DNA of 64,000 nt, from contig CAWALV010000006.1 of assembly GCA_963782965.1 (NCBI GenBank), forward strand, positions 1,736,001 through 1,800,000. Reading direction: 5' to 3'. This document shows positions 7,974 to 17,059 of the stretch, in pieces. Both the position numbers and the translations under genes were made by a program. The notes below the pieces were generated by a model that searched no databases, was not told the origin of the DNA, and was given only the letters and a program-made list of their open reading frames with translations. Source of the stretch: CAWALV01 sp963782965 (GTDB lineage Bacteria; Actinomycetota; Actinomycetes; Acidothermales; Acidothermaceae). Within the stretch, counting starts at the first letter, position 1; the number at the start of each line of letters is the position of its first letter.

Positions 7974-8878
7974 ACGCGATTGAGACACACCACGTGGGCA
8001 GGCGCTACGGGCGCACCTGGGCGCTGCGCGACTGCACGCTGAGCATCCCGGCCGGCAGGGTCGTGGCCCTGGTGGGTCCGAACGGCGCGGGCAAGACGAC
8101 CCTGTTGCAGCTCGCGGTCGGGCTGATCGGGCAGACGACGGGCGGAATCGCGGTGCTCGGCGGCATCGCCCCGGGCTCGCCGGAGGCGCTCGATGGCATC
8201 GCGTTCGTCGCCCAAGACACCCCTCTGTACAAGTACCTGAGCGTCGCCGATACGTTGCGGTTGGTGTCGAGCCTGACCAACACGTGGGACGGCGCCCGGG
8301 CCCGCGGCCGCCTCGACGCGTTGGGTATCCCGCTGGGCCGCAGGGTGGGCAGGCTGTCCGGGGGGCAGCAGGCGCAGGTGGCGCTGGCGGTCGCGCTCGC
8401 TCGCCATCCGCGGTTGCTCATCTTGGATGAGCCGGTCGCCGAGCTCGACCCGCTGGCCCGCCACGACTTCATGTCCACCTTGATGGCGGCGGTCGTCGAC
8501 GAAGGTGTATCGGTGGTGTTCTCCTCCCACGTGCTCGCCGAGCTTGAACGGGTTTGCGACTACCTCGTGCTCCTGGCGCGCGGCAGCGTGCAGATCGCCG
8601 GACCCGTTGACGAACTGGTGGCGGGGCACCGGGTATTCACCGGGCCGGTGGAGCAGGCCGACGCCGTCGCCGCCGCGTTGCCCGTCGTGCACGAACGGCG
8701 CGCCGCACGGCAAGCAAGCCTGCTGGTCCGCGCCTCGAGTCATGCCGTTGCCCCGGCCGGGTGGCAGGACGATCCGAGCAGCTTGGAAGAGATCGTGCTG
8801 AGTTATCTGCGCTCGCCCGATGCGAGTGCGCTACCGGGCCCGAAACGCAGCGACGGCGCGACGGCGGTGACCGCGTGA
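7970..8878 (+). CDS. ABC transporter ATP-binding protein (GntR-linked)
   Basis: A 302-residue ATPase: Walker A GPNGAGKTT (36-44), signature LSGGQQAQVALA and Walker B LLILDEP followed by VAELDPLAR. The carboxy-terminal 80 residues after the H-loop are less conserved, as in YtrB/BcrA-type exporters. ATGA overlap with the regulator upstream and GTGA overlap with the permease downstream make a three-gene operon. Such YtrA-YtrB modules often respond to cell-wall-active antibiotics or membrane stress; the substrate here cannot be read from sequence. Confidence 0.92.
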   Translation: MNAIETHHVGRRYGRTWALRDCTLSIPAGRVVALVGPNGAGKTTLLQLAVGLIGQTTGGIAVLGGIAPGSPEALDGIAFVAQDTPLYKYLSVADTLRLVSSLTNTWDGARARGRLDALGIPLGRRVGRLSGGQQAQVALAVALARHPRLLILDEPVAELDPLARHDFMSTLMAAVVDEGVSVVFSSHVLAELERVCDYLVLLARGSVQIAGPVDELVAGHRVFTGPVEQADAVAAALPVVHERRAARQASLLVRASSHAVAPAGWQDDPSSLEEIVLSYLRSPDASALPGPKRSDGATAVTA

Positions 8879-9912
8879 CCACGACGGCGCTGAGCCGCAC
8901 ACGAGCCCGGCCAGGTGTGCCCGCGGTGCGTGGCCTTGCCTGGGTGACGTGGCGTCAACACCGCGCCGCGCTCGGCGGCGTCCTGCTGCTGCTCGGTGGC
9001 GTAAGCCTGTTCATGCTGATCAACGGGCTCGCTATGCACCGGGAGTTTCACGCCCTGGGACTAGACACCTGCGGCACCCTCGGCAGCGCGAGCTGTCAAA
9101 GTCAACTATCCGCCTTCGAGCAGAAGTACTACAACGTGGCGGACCACCTCCCGCACCTGCTGCTGCTACTGCCGGGAATCATCGGAGTGTTCATCGGAGC
9201 GCCGCTGGTGGCCCGCGAGCTGGAGTCCGGCACCTTCCGCTTCGCCTGGACGCTCGCTCGCAGCCGCGTGCAGTGGATCGTCACCAAGCTCGTCGTCCTT
9301 TCGGTGGCGCTCACCGGCTTCGCGCTCGCGTTCTCGGCGTTGTCCACCTGGTGGTATGGGCCGTTCGACGCGATCACTGGCCGGCTGAGTGCCTACGGCG
9401 CCTACGAAATCTCGGGGCTGGTCTTCGCCGCGCGCACACTCTTCGGCTTCACCCTCGGTGCATTGCTGGGGCTGTTGATCCGGCGCACGGTGCCCGCGAT
9501 GGCCGCCACCGCAGCGGCCTGGATCGCTGCGACGGTCGCGTCGATGGTGTGGCTGCGTCCACTGATCCGCCAACCGATCACCGTCATCGGTCAGGTGGCC
9601 AAGGGAGGTAACGCTGGGCACAACGTGCCTTTCAACGCCACCATCATCAGCCACTGGTATCAAGACGCCGCCGGCCACCATGTCGGCTTCGACCAACTCT
9701 TCCAACAGGCGGTCGCCAGCAACGGCGGCAACCTGCCGTCCCCCGACCAGCTCAACACCTACCTGGCGCAGCAGCACGTCAGCGGACGCGTGTCCTACCT
9801 GCCGAACAACTGGTTCTGGCACTTCCAAACCGTTGAGACCGCCGGCTACACCATCCTCGCGGTCATCCTCGCTCTTGCCACCGTGCTGGTGCTGCGCCGC
9901 CGAGCGGTCTAA
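8875..9912 (+). CDS. ABC transporter permease (GntR-linked)
   Basis: The start is GTG overlapping the ATPase stop, giving 345 residues. About six membrane helices are visible: one near residue 35 (LGGVLLLLGGVSLFMLI), then HLLLLLPGIIGVFIGAPLVA, LVVLSVALTGFALAFSAL, GFTLGALLGLLIRR, AMAATAAAWIAATVASMVWL and a final YTILAVILALATVLVL. A 110-residue extracytoplasmic loop lies before the last helix. The pattern PLVARELESGTFRFAWTLARSR is typical of actinobacterial ABC-2 permeases partnered with YtrA-type regulators. It is the last gene of the operon, and a strong terminator follows. Confidence 0.88.
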   Translation: MTTTALSRTRARPGVPAVRGLAWVTWRQHRAALGGVLLLLGGVSLFMLINGLAMHREFHALGLDTCGTLGSASCQSQLSAFEQKYYNVADHLPHLLLLLPGIIGVFIGAPLVARELESGTFRFAWTLARSRVQWIVTKLVVLSVALTGFALAFSALSTWWYGPFDAITGRLSAYGAYEISGLVFAARTLFGFTLGALLGLLIRRTVPAMAATAAAWIAATVASMVWLRPLIRQPITVIGQVAKGGNAGHNVPFNATIISHWYQDAAGHHVGFDQLFQQAVASNGGNLPSPDQLNTYLAQQHVSGRVSYLPNNWFWHFQTVETAGYTILAVILALATVLVLRRRAV

Positions 9913-10117
9913 CACAGCCCCCGGCCGACGCTGCGCTGCCGGCGCCAATCCCGGTCGGCGCAAACACGGCGCCGGTGCGGTCTGGACTTGATTGACCGAG
10001 TTGGGAGCTGACTCGAATGGAATTGGAGAATCCAGGAGCTTGGCCGCGGCCAAGCGGCGATGCCCGAGCCGAACGACCGGGCTGAAGCATCCCGGCGTGT
10101 CAGTGGCATGGCGCGGC

Positions 10118-10158
10118 GAGGCCCGGCTCTGCGAATGTTTTGAGAGCCGGGCCTCTTT
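10118..10158. terminator. Bidirectional rho-independent terminator
   Basis: A perfect 13-bp stem, GAGGCCCGGCTCT (10118-10130) with AGAGCCGGGCCTC (10143-10155), a 12-base loop and TTT after it, lies between two convergent genes. An outer GCGGCGAG/CTCGCCGC pair can extend the structure. It should stop transcripts of the ABC operon from the left and of the tannase gene from the right. The remaining bases between 9913 and 10167 show no gene. Confidence 0.85.
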
Positions 10159-10167
10159 GTCTCGCCG

Positions 10168-11994
10168 CTAGGCCTTCTTGTGTTCTGCCTTATCGCCCTT
10201 GAGCGGCTTGTCTCTCAACCCGCCGGGAAGCGTGTCGGAAAGGTGGAACCTGTGCTGCTGGCCGTTCAAGAGGAACGGATTGGTGAATACCGATCGGTGC
10301 ACGCACCGATAGCTGGATGCCACGTTGGGGTCGCCGTGCGTGTACTCCGCGTCCGGATCAGGGTAGGGACACAGCGGCCGTGTCACGGCCTGCCCGTTGA
10401 TCGAGCCGCTCGCATTGAGGACGCCGGGTGCTTCGCCGTTCTCAACCCAGTCGATGACCTGTTGCATCGGGTTGGTCGGAGCGATGCTGGCGGGCCCCGG
10501 GGCACCGCAATGCCCGACGCCCGGAGCCAGGTAGTAGCGGAAGAACGTCTGCGTCTTACGAATGCCGCCGTTCGCCGCTACGGCACGGTTGTAGTAGTTG
10601 ATGCTGTCGCCGGTGAAGATCAGCTGGTCGGCCAGACCCTGCCACATGATCAGCTTGCCGCCCGCTGCCTTGAATGCCTGCAGGTCCGGGTTGTCTGCTG
10701 CGATCTCGGCATCGAACATCCGGCCGGACTTCAAGAAGTCCTCCCAATACTGCTGGTAGGTCTCGTCGGTGTAGACCCAACTGGTGTCCTGCTTGATCCA
10801 GTTCTGGAACCAGTCGGCGCTGGGGATGAAGGGGGCGCCGCTCCATGGGCCGTCGGGTGGGTTTGCCTGGAAGGTCGTCGCCAATCCCAGCCCGCCGCCC
10901 GGGCCGAGGAACGGAAGGTACGCACCGGCCATGTCCGCGCCCGGCTCAAGACCGAACCAGACCGGCAGTCCCTCCAGCAGATTGTTCTGCGACCCCGATT
11001 TGCGCGGGCCCTGCCAGATCTCTTGGACGACGCGCGCGTCGGTTTCGGTGAACGTCCCACACGGTGTGCTGGTGCCTATCAGGCCACGAAGGACCCCGAG
11101 CACGTCGCAGTTGCGCGGATCGAACACGCCATCGATCTGGCCATTTTGGTCCTTGCAGTTGGACTGCAACGCTTGATTGACGAGTACTTCCTTGCAGGTC
11201 GGCAGCTCATCGCCGTTCCATCGCATCACCAGCTGAGGCCACATCTGCGCGACCATGAACTGGTCCCAGTTAAGAGCCGGCGCACCCGCGAGGATGCCGT
11301 TGAAGTCGGTCGGGTAGCGCTGTGCTTCCGACATGCCCTGCCGACCACCGGTCGAGCAACCGTTCCAAAATGCCTCGCGGGCTCCGGCACCGTAGTACGC
11401 GTCGATGACGACCTTGGACTCCGCCGCCATCAGGTGATGAGCGAGGTAGCCGAAGTCGTCGATCCGGTTCCAGTTGAGCGCCGGCGGCGGGCTGGGGTTG
11501 GTCACCCAGGGTGAGACGAGGGCGTTGGGGAAGCCGGTGTGACCGCAGTCGTCCTGCGAGATCGCATACCCTGCGGCCAGCCACTGGTCGCTGGCGAGCG
11601 TGACGAAGCTCGCCGGGCCGCAGTAGACACCGCCGCCCTCGGCCATGTAGTTGCCGTTCCAGGTTGCTGGCAAGGTCAGGTCGATTCCGATCAGTCCAGG
11701 CTGACCGCCTCGCGGGTCCGAGGTGTCGACGATGTTGATCGCGACTTGGCAGCCACTACCGGCGACCTCGTTCGCGGTGACCGCAGCCGTGTCCGAACCC
11801 GGAAGGTCGGGCAGCGACATGCCGGTAAGCGTCGAGCACGGCACAGCGGGAGCATGCGAAGGCTCAGACGCGGCGGCCGAAGTCGCCGGAACTGCGAGGG
11901 CGCCTACCGATACCACCAGCGGTACCGCCGCGCCGCCGACCAACCACGCGCGCAAGCGCGGCCCACCGCGTCCGCGCGCCCACAACATTCCCAT
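10168..11994 (-). CDS. Secreted tannase / feruloyl esterase family hydrolase
   Basis: A 608-residue protein with an Arg-rich start, a hydrophobic stretch (AWLVGGAAVPLVVSVGALAV) and an AxA-like signal-peptidase site near residue 40. The nucleophile motif GCSTGGRQG puts the catalytic serine at about 214, preceded by a cysteine. Near the end PGVGHCGAPGP has the histidine followed by cysteine. This CS...HC arrangement, with a disulfide joining the triad, marks the tannase/feruloyl esterase family (PF07519). Substrates are gallate or ferulate esters or related aromatic esters in plant material. The start is ATG 11994 with GGGGAGAG upstream. Two 15-base near-palindromes at 12077-12110 may be regulator sites. 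Confidence 0.93.
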   Translation of the reverse strand: MGMLWARGRGGPRLRAWLVGGAAVPLVVSVGALAVPATSAAASEPSHAPAVPCSTLTGMSLPDLPGSDTAAVTANEVAGSGCQVAINIVDTSDPRGGQPGLIGIDLTLPATWNGNYMAEGGGVYCGPASFVTLASDQWLAAGYAISQDDCGHTGFPNALVSPWVTNPSPPPALNWNRIDDFGYLAHHLMAAESKVVIDAYYGAGAREAFWNGCSTGGRQGMSEAQRYPTDFNGILAGAPALNWDQFMVAQMWPQLVMRWNGDELPTCKEVLVNQALQSNCKDQNGQIDGVFDPRNCDVLGVLRGLIGTSTPCGTFTETDARVVQEIWQGPRKSGSQNNLLEGLPVWFGLEPGADMAGAYLPFLGPGGGLGLATTFQANPPDGPWSGAPFIPSADWFQNWIKQDTSWVYTDETYQQYWEDFLKSGRMFDAEIAADNPDLQAFKAAGGKLIMWQGLADQLIFTGDSINYYNRAVAANGGIRKTQTFFRYYLAPGVGHCGAPGPASIAPTNPMQQVIDWVENGEAPGVLNASGSINGQAVTRPLCPYPDPDAEYTHGDPNVASSYRCVHRSVFTNPFLLNGQQHRFHLSDTLPGGLRDKPLKGDKAEHKKA

Positions 11995-12076
11995 GATCTC
12001 TCCCCTCTAGAGGCCCGCGCCTTGTCGCAACGCCGTGGCCCCCGAAGCTCCGTCGCGGCAGCCGCCCGAGCCAGAT

Positions 12077-12110
12077 GTTCGCTATACGAACTAGCTTTCG
12101 CTATGTGAAC
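12077..12110. promoter_or_regulatory. Paired 15-bp operator-like near-palindromes
   Basis: GTTCGCTATACGAAC (12077-12091) and TTTCGCTATGTGAAC (12096-12110) share the core TTCGCTATNNGAAC, and their starts are 19 bp apart. The first is an inverted repeat (GTTCG/CGAAC). They lie about 85-115 bp upstream of the tannase start, in a region divergent from the methyltransferase gene. IclR-family activators of aromatic-degradation genes bind sites of this look, which would suit an aromatic-ester hydrolase. No regulator gene is nearby, so the assignment is inference. Confidence 0.5.
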
Positions 12111-12282
12111 AGGACACTGTCAGAGCGATACGGGCGCGTCAAGAGTCGACGACGTCCAGTCACAAGCCTGAGATCGGTTCGCGAGCCCGCCTGGATACGG
12201 GCCGTCCGTTGTCGCCGGGTAATGCCCGGGAGCCGCCGCCCGGTATGCGACCATGCCGAGTGTCGGCAGAAAGGCAGCGTCG

Positions 12283-13020
12283 ATGTCGAGTGCGCAGCTG
12301 TACGACAGCATCGGAACCACATACGCCGCGACGCGTCGCACCGAGCCGCGCATCGCTGCGCAGATCTGGGCCGCCCTCGGTGACGCCTCGACGGTCCTCA
12401 ACGTCGGCGCAGGTACCGGCTCGTACGAGCCGTCCGGCCGCCAGGTTCTCGCGGTCGAGCCATCGGCGATCATGCGTTCGCAGCGCGGGCCGCACGCCGC
12501 CCCTTGTATCGCTGCCACCGCGGAGAACTTGCCGTTCGCGGAGCACTCGTTCGATGCTGCGATGGCCATCGCCACCGTCCATCACTGGCGCGATCCGATC
12601 GCCGGCCTGCGCGAGATGCGGCGCGTCGCCAACCACGTCGTGGTGTTCACGTTCGACATCGCGGCACTCAGCCAGTTCTGGCTCACTCGCGACTACCTAC
12701 CCGAGGTGATCACCCTCCTCGCGGACCATCCGTCACTGACCGAACAAGCCCGCGCGATCAATGCCCAAGTCGAACCGGTGATGATCCCGTGGGATTGCGC
12801 CGACGGATTCTTCGAGGCGTACTGGCGCCGACCCGAGGCCTACCTCGACGAGCAGGTGCGTCGAGGGATCTCGACGTGGTCCAAACTCGGCCCGGACGTC
12901 GAGCGGCGGGCCGTGCAGTCGCTCGGAGAGGATCTTGCCTCCGGCCGGTGGAACGAGCGCAACCGCGAACTCGTCGGTCTCGACGCCGCAGACCTCGGCC
13001 TTCGACTGCTCATCGCCTGA
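12283..13020 (+). CDS. Class I SAM-dependent methyltransferase
   Basis: From ATG 12283 the protein has 245 residues. Motif I is VLNVGAGTGSYEP near residue 35-47, an acidic loop is AVEPSAIM, and AATAENLPFAEHSFDAAMAIATVHHWRDP matches the Methyltransf_11 motifs II-III. A GAAAGG ribosome site eight bases upstream favours this ATG over the in-frame ATG at 12253, which has none. The glycine-rich loop has GAGTG, slightly different from the usual GxGxG. The substrate is unknown; the protein resembles small-molecule methyltransferases of the UbiE/Coq5 type. It stands alone, divergent from the tannase gene. Confidence 0.87.
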   Translation: MSSAQLYDSIGTTYAATRRTEPRIAAQIWAALGDASTVLNVGAGTGSYEPSGRQVLAVEPSAIMRSQRGPHAAPCIAATAENLPFAEHSFDAAMAIATVHHWRDPIAGLREMRRVANHVVVFTFDIAALSQFWLTRDYLPEVITLLADHPSLTEQARAINAQVEPVMIPWDCADGFFEAYWRRPEAYLDEQVRRGISTWSKLGPDVERRAVQSLGEDLASGRWNERNRELVGLDAADLGLRLLIA

Positions 13021-13143
13021 AGCTGGAGGCCGCGGGACCCGGCCGCGACTAGCTGAAGGTCCAGATAGAGCCGAGTCATGCAACGAAGTCGCGCCGTGCC
13101 GCGTCAAGTACGCGTATGTCGACGCGAACGACGGGGAGTCACG

Positions 13144-14559
13144 GTGCACTGGAAGGCAACACGCAATGTCAGCGTGGCGATCGCGGCGTGTGCGATCGGC
13201 GTCAGCGCGTGTAGCGGGGGCGGAGCGAAGGCAGCTGGTTCACCCAGCTCACCCGGGCCCTCGAGCTCCCCCCGCTCGCCCGGGCCTTCGAACACACCCA
13301 GCTCGCCGGCCCCCGCCGCAGGCACGTTCGCGCCGACCACGTCATCGCCGCACCCGGCGACACCCGGTGCGGCAACCTCGTCGTCCGGCGTCACCATCAC
13401 CGTCACGAAGACGCAGGTGGCGATCCCGAACGGCAAGGGCGCGAAGGCGTCGATGGATCAGCCGACCGTCACCGGCGTTCCCACCGCGGTCACGACGACC
13501 CTGCGTGACGCCGCGACCCAGGCCCTCGCGTCGTTCGGAGCGAGGATTCCGCAGCTCGGCTGCGCGGGTACCTCGTGCAGCCAGTGCAGCCCGGCCTGTG
13601 CCACGCCTTCATTCACGGGGCAGTGGATCAGCGGGCGCGCCGATCAAGGCATCGTGTCGGGACGCTGGGTCTTCACCGCCTACTATCCCGGTGCAGCGCA
13701 TCCGTACGACGCGGATCAGTCGCTGATCGTCGACGCGCGCACCGGGCGCGCGATCGACCCGTGGGCCCTGTTCGCGGGTGCCGGGCTGACCCCGCTCGCC
13801 GATGCCGCGAAGCCGCTGCTCCAGAACGCGCTCGCCACCCGCGACGGGTGCGCCGTCGCCTCGAGCACGTTCGCACAGCAGATGTTCGACTCCGGCGTCG
13901 CTCCGAAAGCCGACAACTATCAGGCTGTTGCCGTCGTCTCGTCGGGGCTCGCGGTCGCGACCTCCTCCGGGCAGATCTCGTCCTACGCCTGTGGTGGATT
14001 CCACGTCGTCGTCGCGTGGAGCAACGTTCGCGATTCGTTGAGCCCGCTCGGCCAAGCGATCGCCTCCGGGCAATCGCTGCCGCAAGCGCAAGCGAGCGGA
14101 CCGTCGGCGTCCGGCGCTGCCGCATGCCAAGACGGACAGGTCGTCGTCAGCGTGTTGAAGTCACCGGCCACGGGCGCGGCCGGCTTGTCGCACCAGGGCG
14201 TGCTGCTGCAGTTCACGCCCATCGACACCTCGGCGTGCACGCTGTACGGCTACCCCGGAGTTGCCGGGCTCGACGCCAACGGCAAGCAGGTCCTCCAGGC
14301 GACGCGTACCGCGAGCGGATACCTCGGCGGCCTGCGCGGCGGCAACCCCGGCACGGTGACGATCACCGAGCTTTCGCCGGCATCGGCCTGGGTGGAGGGA
14401 TCATCGGCGCAGCAGACCGGCCAGACTTGCCCGAGCATCGTGGCGCTGCTCGTCACGCCGCCCGGCCTGCACAACCCGGCGCAGGTCGAGACGGCGCCCT
14501 CGGCGTGCGACGGTCTGCAGGTGCACCCCGTGGTCGCCGGCATCACGGGCGACCGATAG
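13144..14559 (+). CDS. Lipoprotein with DUF4232-like C-terminal domain
   Basis: From GTG 13144 the protein has 471 residues. A short basic start and the lipobox VSAC (Cys23) mark a lipid-anchored exported protein. Residues about 28-95 are Ser/Pro/Thr-rich. The middle region (about 115-310) holds paired cysteines (CAGTSCSQCSPAC) and RsiV/DUF3298-like features such as IVDARTGRAIDPWALF; this is a weak impression. The last 140 residues, with CTLYGYPGVAGLDANGKQV and VEGSSAQ, match DUF4232, a beta domain common in actinobacterial lipoproteins. GGGGAG lies seven bases before the GTG; 22 codons of upstream open frame are ignored because they do not encode a signal. Function unknown. Confidence 0.8.
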   Translation: MHWKATRNVSVAIAACAIGVSACSGGGAKAAGSPSSPGPSSSPRSPGPSNTPSSPAPAAGTFAPTTSSPHPATPGAATSSSGVTITVTKTQVAIPNGKGAKASMDQPTVTGVPTAVTTTLRDAATQALASFGARIPQLGCAGTSCSQCSPACATPSFTGQWISGRADQGIVSGRWVFTAYYPGAAHPYDADQSLIVDARTGRAIDPWALFAGAGLTPLADAAKPLLQNALATRDGCAVASSTFAQQMFDSGVAPKADNYQAVAVVSSGLAVATSSGQISSYACGGFHVVVAWSNVRDSLSPLGQAIASGQSLPQAQASGPSASGAAACQDGQVVVSVLKSPATGAAGLSHQGVLLQFTPIDTSACTLYGYPGVAGLDANGKQVLQATRTASGYLGGLRGGNPGTVTITELSPASAWVEGSSAQQTGQTCPSIVALLVTPPGLHNPAQVETAPSACDGLQVHPVVAGITGDR

Positions 14560-14604
14560 CCAAAGAGTTCGCGCTTCGTCGTGATCGTGCCGGATGCTCT
14601 ACCC

Positions 14605-15939
14605 GTGCGCACCTACCGTCAGCTGTTCGGCGTCCCGGAGTTCCGCGCGATCTTCGGCGCGCAATGCCTCGCGATGGGAGCCGCGTCGGTCGGCAGCTTG
14701 GCGCTGGGCACGATCACCTACGCCACGACGCACAATGCGATCCTCAGCGGGTTGGCGATGTTCGGCGGACCGCTCATCCGGCTGGCCGCCTCGTGGTTCC
14801 TGCTCTCGGCGTCGGACTTGTTGCGCCCACGCCAGGCGATGGCGCTCGTCGCTTTGGTCACCTGCGCGGCCGACCTCCTGCAAGCGATCCCGGGCCTGCC
14901 CTGGGGCGCGCGATTCGCAATCCTGGCGCTTCCCTGGGTAGCGATGTCGGCCACCGGCGGCGCGATGCTGGCGCTGGTCGCCGACATCCTGCCCGCCGGC
15001 AGTTACGTCTTCGGTCGCGCAACCCTCAACATCGCGATCGGCGGCATGCAGATTCTCGGCTACGGGCTCGCCGGGGTGCTGTTGCTGTCGCTGCGCACCT
15101 CCGCGCTGTTCTTGTTCGCAGCCGGCGCCTCGGGCCTCGCAGTTCTTGTCGTGATCCGAGGCATCGGTGACCACGCACCCCGGGCCGTGGGCCACCGGTT
15201 GGTACGACGCACGCGCGCGGTCAACCGCACCATGTTCTCCTCCCGCGTACTGCGCCCGCTCTATCTGGCGAGCTGGGTGCCCAACGGGCTCATCGTCGGA
15301 TGCGAGGCGCTGTTCGTGCCGTTCGCCGGTCGTTCCGCCGGCTACCTCTACGCCGCGACGGCCGCCGGCATGCTGACCGGCGACATCGTCGTCGGCCGGT
15401 TCATCCCCACGAAGGTGCGCCGCGACCTCGTCGAACCGCTGCGGTTCCTGCTCGCCACGCCGTACGTGTTGTTCCTGCTGCAGCCATCCAACGCGCTGGC
15501 GGCCAGCCTTGGCTTCGTCGCCTCGATCGGCTACGCAGCGGCTCTTCCCCTGCAGGAACGGCTGATCAGCCATACCGATGCCGATGTGCGCGGCCACGTA
15601 CTGGGCCTGAACTCCACCGGAATGCTGGCGATGCAAGGCGTCGCCGCGGTGCTGGCCGGCGCACTCACCCAGCAGTTGGGTGGTGGCCATACCGATGCTT
15701 CCGCGGCGATCGGCTGGTTGGGCTGTGCCTCGCTGGCCGTTACCGTCCTGCTCATCCCCGGGCTACGCCGATCCCGCCTCAGCGCAGCGCACTCAGCGCA
15801 GGGTGTAGCGCACTCAGCGCAGGCCCAGGACCTCGACGAGCGCGCGAGCCGCAGCCCCGCCGTCGTCCAACGCGATGCCCAACGCCGTGGGGACGTCGAG
15901 GTCGGAACGCAACGCGGCGAGGACGGCGTCTTGGGCTGA
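14605..15939 (+). CDS. MFS-type transporter
   Basis: From GTG 14605 the protein has 444 residues with about ten to twelve predicted helices, for example LALGTITYATTHNAILSGLAMFGGPLI, AMALVALVTCAADLLQAI and SLAVTVLLIPGL. VRTYRQLFGVPEFRAIFGAQ is the usual opening of actinobacterial MFS permeases. GATGCT lies six bases before this GTG, which fits a leaderless start; in-frame GTGs at 14581 and 14587 are alternatives. The substrate is unknown. The carboxy-terminal tail after residue about 390 is hydrophilic, repetitive (AHSAQ twice) and overlaps the 3' end of mshC on the other strand by 126 bp, so the tail may be a late read-through extension. Confidence 0.85.
   Translation: MRTYRQLFGVPEFRAIFGAQCLAMGAASVGSLALGTITYATTHNAILSGLAMFGGPLIRLAASWFLLSASDLLRPRQAMALVALVTCAADLLQAIPGLPWGARFAILALPWVAMSATGGAMLALVADILPAGSYVFGRATLNIAIGGMQILGYGLAGVLLLSLRTSALFLFAAGASGLAVLVVIRGIGDHAPRAVGHRLVRRTRAVNRTMFSSRVLRPLYLASWVPNGLIVGCEALFVPFAGRSAGYLYAATAAGMLTGDIVVGRFIPTKVRRDLVEPLRFLLATPYVLFLLQPSNALAASLGFVASIGYAAALPLQERLISHTDADVRGHVLGLNSTGMLAMQGVAAVLAGALTQQLGGGHTDASAAIGWLGCASLAVTVLLIPGLRRSRLSAAHSAQGVAHSAQAQDLDERASRSPAVVQRDAQRRGDVEVGTQRGEDGVLG
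15786..15823. repeat. Duplicated 17-bp unit at the MFS/mshC junction
   Basis: AGCGCACTCAGCGCAGG occurs at 15786-15802 and again at 15807-15823. The 21-bp period keeps the MFS frame open and duplicates AHSAQ. It ends next to the mshC stop codon. A slippage duplication is the simplest explanation. Confidence 0.8.
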
Positions 15940-16941
15940 CTCGCCGGCGGTGCCCGGCCGTGCGGACGCAGCGTACAGAGCCTCGACATCGGCCTCGGCG
16001 TTGGCGAGTTCGGCGGGGTCGTAGTCCCAGCCGGTCTGCCACGGCCGGCGCAGCAGGAGGAGCCGCAGCGCCGCGGCCGGGTGCTCGGCGAGCAGGTCGG
16101 AGACGAGAACGAGGTTGCCGGCCGACTTCGCCATCTTCGCGCCACCGCTGCGCACCATCCCGACGTGCATCCATGCCCGGGCGAAGGGCCGGACGCCGGT
16201 GAGCGCCTCGGCGTGCGCCGCCTCGTAGGCGTGGTGCGGAAAGGCGAGGTCGGCGCCCCCGGCGTGCAGGTCGAGTGAGGGGCCGAACGTCGACAACGCC
16301 ATCGCGGTGCACTCGGCGTGCCAGCCCGGCCGCCCCTCACCCCACGGGCTGGGCCACGCGGGCATGCCTTCGCCGCTGGCCCGCCACACCGCGACGTCGA
16401 ACGGGTCGTCCTTCGCAGGGTCGTCGGGCTCGTCGTGGAACTCGTGGAGCATTGCCAGCGCTTCGTCGCGACTCAGCCCTGCCTGCTCGGGCAGGTGCGC
16501 GCCGCGGAAGTACACCGATCCCTCGCGCACGTAAGCGTGCCCGGCATCGACGAGCCCCGCGGCAAGGGAGACGACGTGCCGCACGAAGTTGTGCGCCCTC
16601 GGCTCGTGGGTCGGCGGCCGCACACCCAACGCGATCATGTCCTGGTCGAACTGGAACTGCTGCACGGCGGCGAACGAATCGTAGGGAGCGTCGGCACGCC
16701 GGGCGGCGGCCAGCAACACGTCGTCGACGTCGGTGACGTTGCGGCACAACTCGACGTCGGTACCGAGGTAACGCAGCAGCCGGACGACGGCGTCGACCCA
16801 CACGTAGGTAGCTGCGTGCCCGAGGTGGGTGACGTCGTAGGGCGTGACGCCGCAGACGTAGACCCGTGCCCTGCCGACGACGGGTAGCGGGCGGCCGCCG
16901 ATGCTCACCGCGCGCAACTGCTGGTCCAACGCGACGGGCAC
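15814..16941 (-). CDS. mshC: L-cysteine:glucosaminyl-inositol ligase (mycothiol biosynthesis)
   Basis: MshC joins cysteine to GlcN-inositol using ATP, the third step of mycothiol synthesis. The protein (375 residues from GTG 16941) is a class I tRNA-synthetase relative: HIGH-like THLGHAATY, KMSKS-like KMAKSAGN, plus YVCGVTPYD and ADLAFPHH with zinc-site features. It lacks the carboxy-terminal tRNA-binding domains of CysRS, and THEPRA is MshC-like, so CysS is excluded. GGGAGG four bases before GTG 16941 supports this start; ATG 16986 in the same frame has no ribosome site but would give a more usual amino-terminal length. Mycothiol is restricted to Actinomycetota, which fixes the phylum. The 3' end overlaps the convergent MFS gene. 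Confidence 0.93.
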   Translation of the reverse strand: MPVALDQQLRAVSIGGRPLPVVGRARVYVCGVTPYDVTHLGHAATYVWVDAVVRLLRYLGTDVELCRNVTDVDDVLLAAARRADAPYDSFAAVQQFQFDQDMIALGVRPPTHEPRAHNFVRHVVSLAAGLVDAGHAYVREGSVYFRGAHLPEQAGLSRDEALAMLHEFHDEPDDPAKDDPFDVAVWRASGEGMPAWPSPWGEGRPGWHAECTAMALSTFGPSLDLHAGGADLAFPHHAYEAAHAEALTGVRPFARAWMHVGMVRSGGAKMAKSAGNLVLVSDLLAEHPAAALRLLLLRRPWQTGWDYDPAELANAEADVEALYAASARPGTAGESAQDAVLAALRSDLDVPTALGIALDDGGAAARALVEVLGLR

Positions 16942-17059
16942 GCCGCCTCCCTCGCCCTCGGCCTTTCGACCATTGCAGCCTGCCATACGCAGACGGTCGA
17001 GGGTGGTGGGCCCAGGGCAGGCGCCCGTCCGGCGCCTCCCTCTACGCCGGAGCGAAGAC

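Noticed and set aside
15814..16941. Cysteinyl-tRNA synthetase instead of MshC
   Set aside because: The length (about 375) lacks the C-terminal tRNA-binding region, and motifs such as THEPRA and the GVTPYD block are MshC-like.
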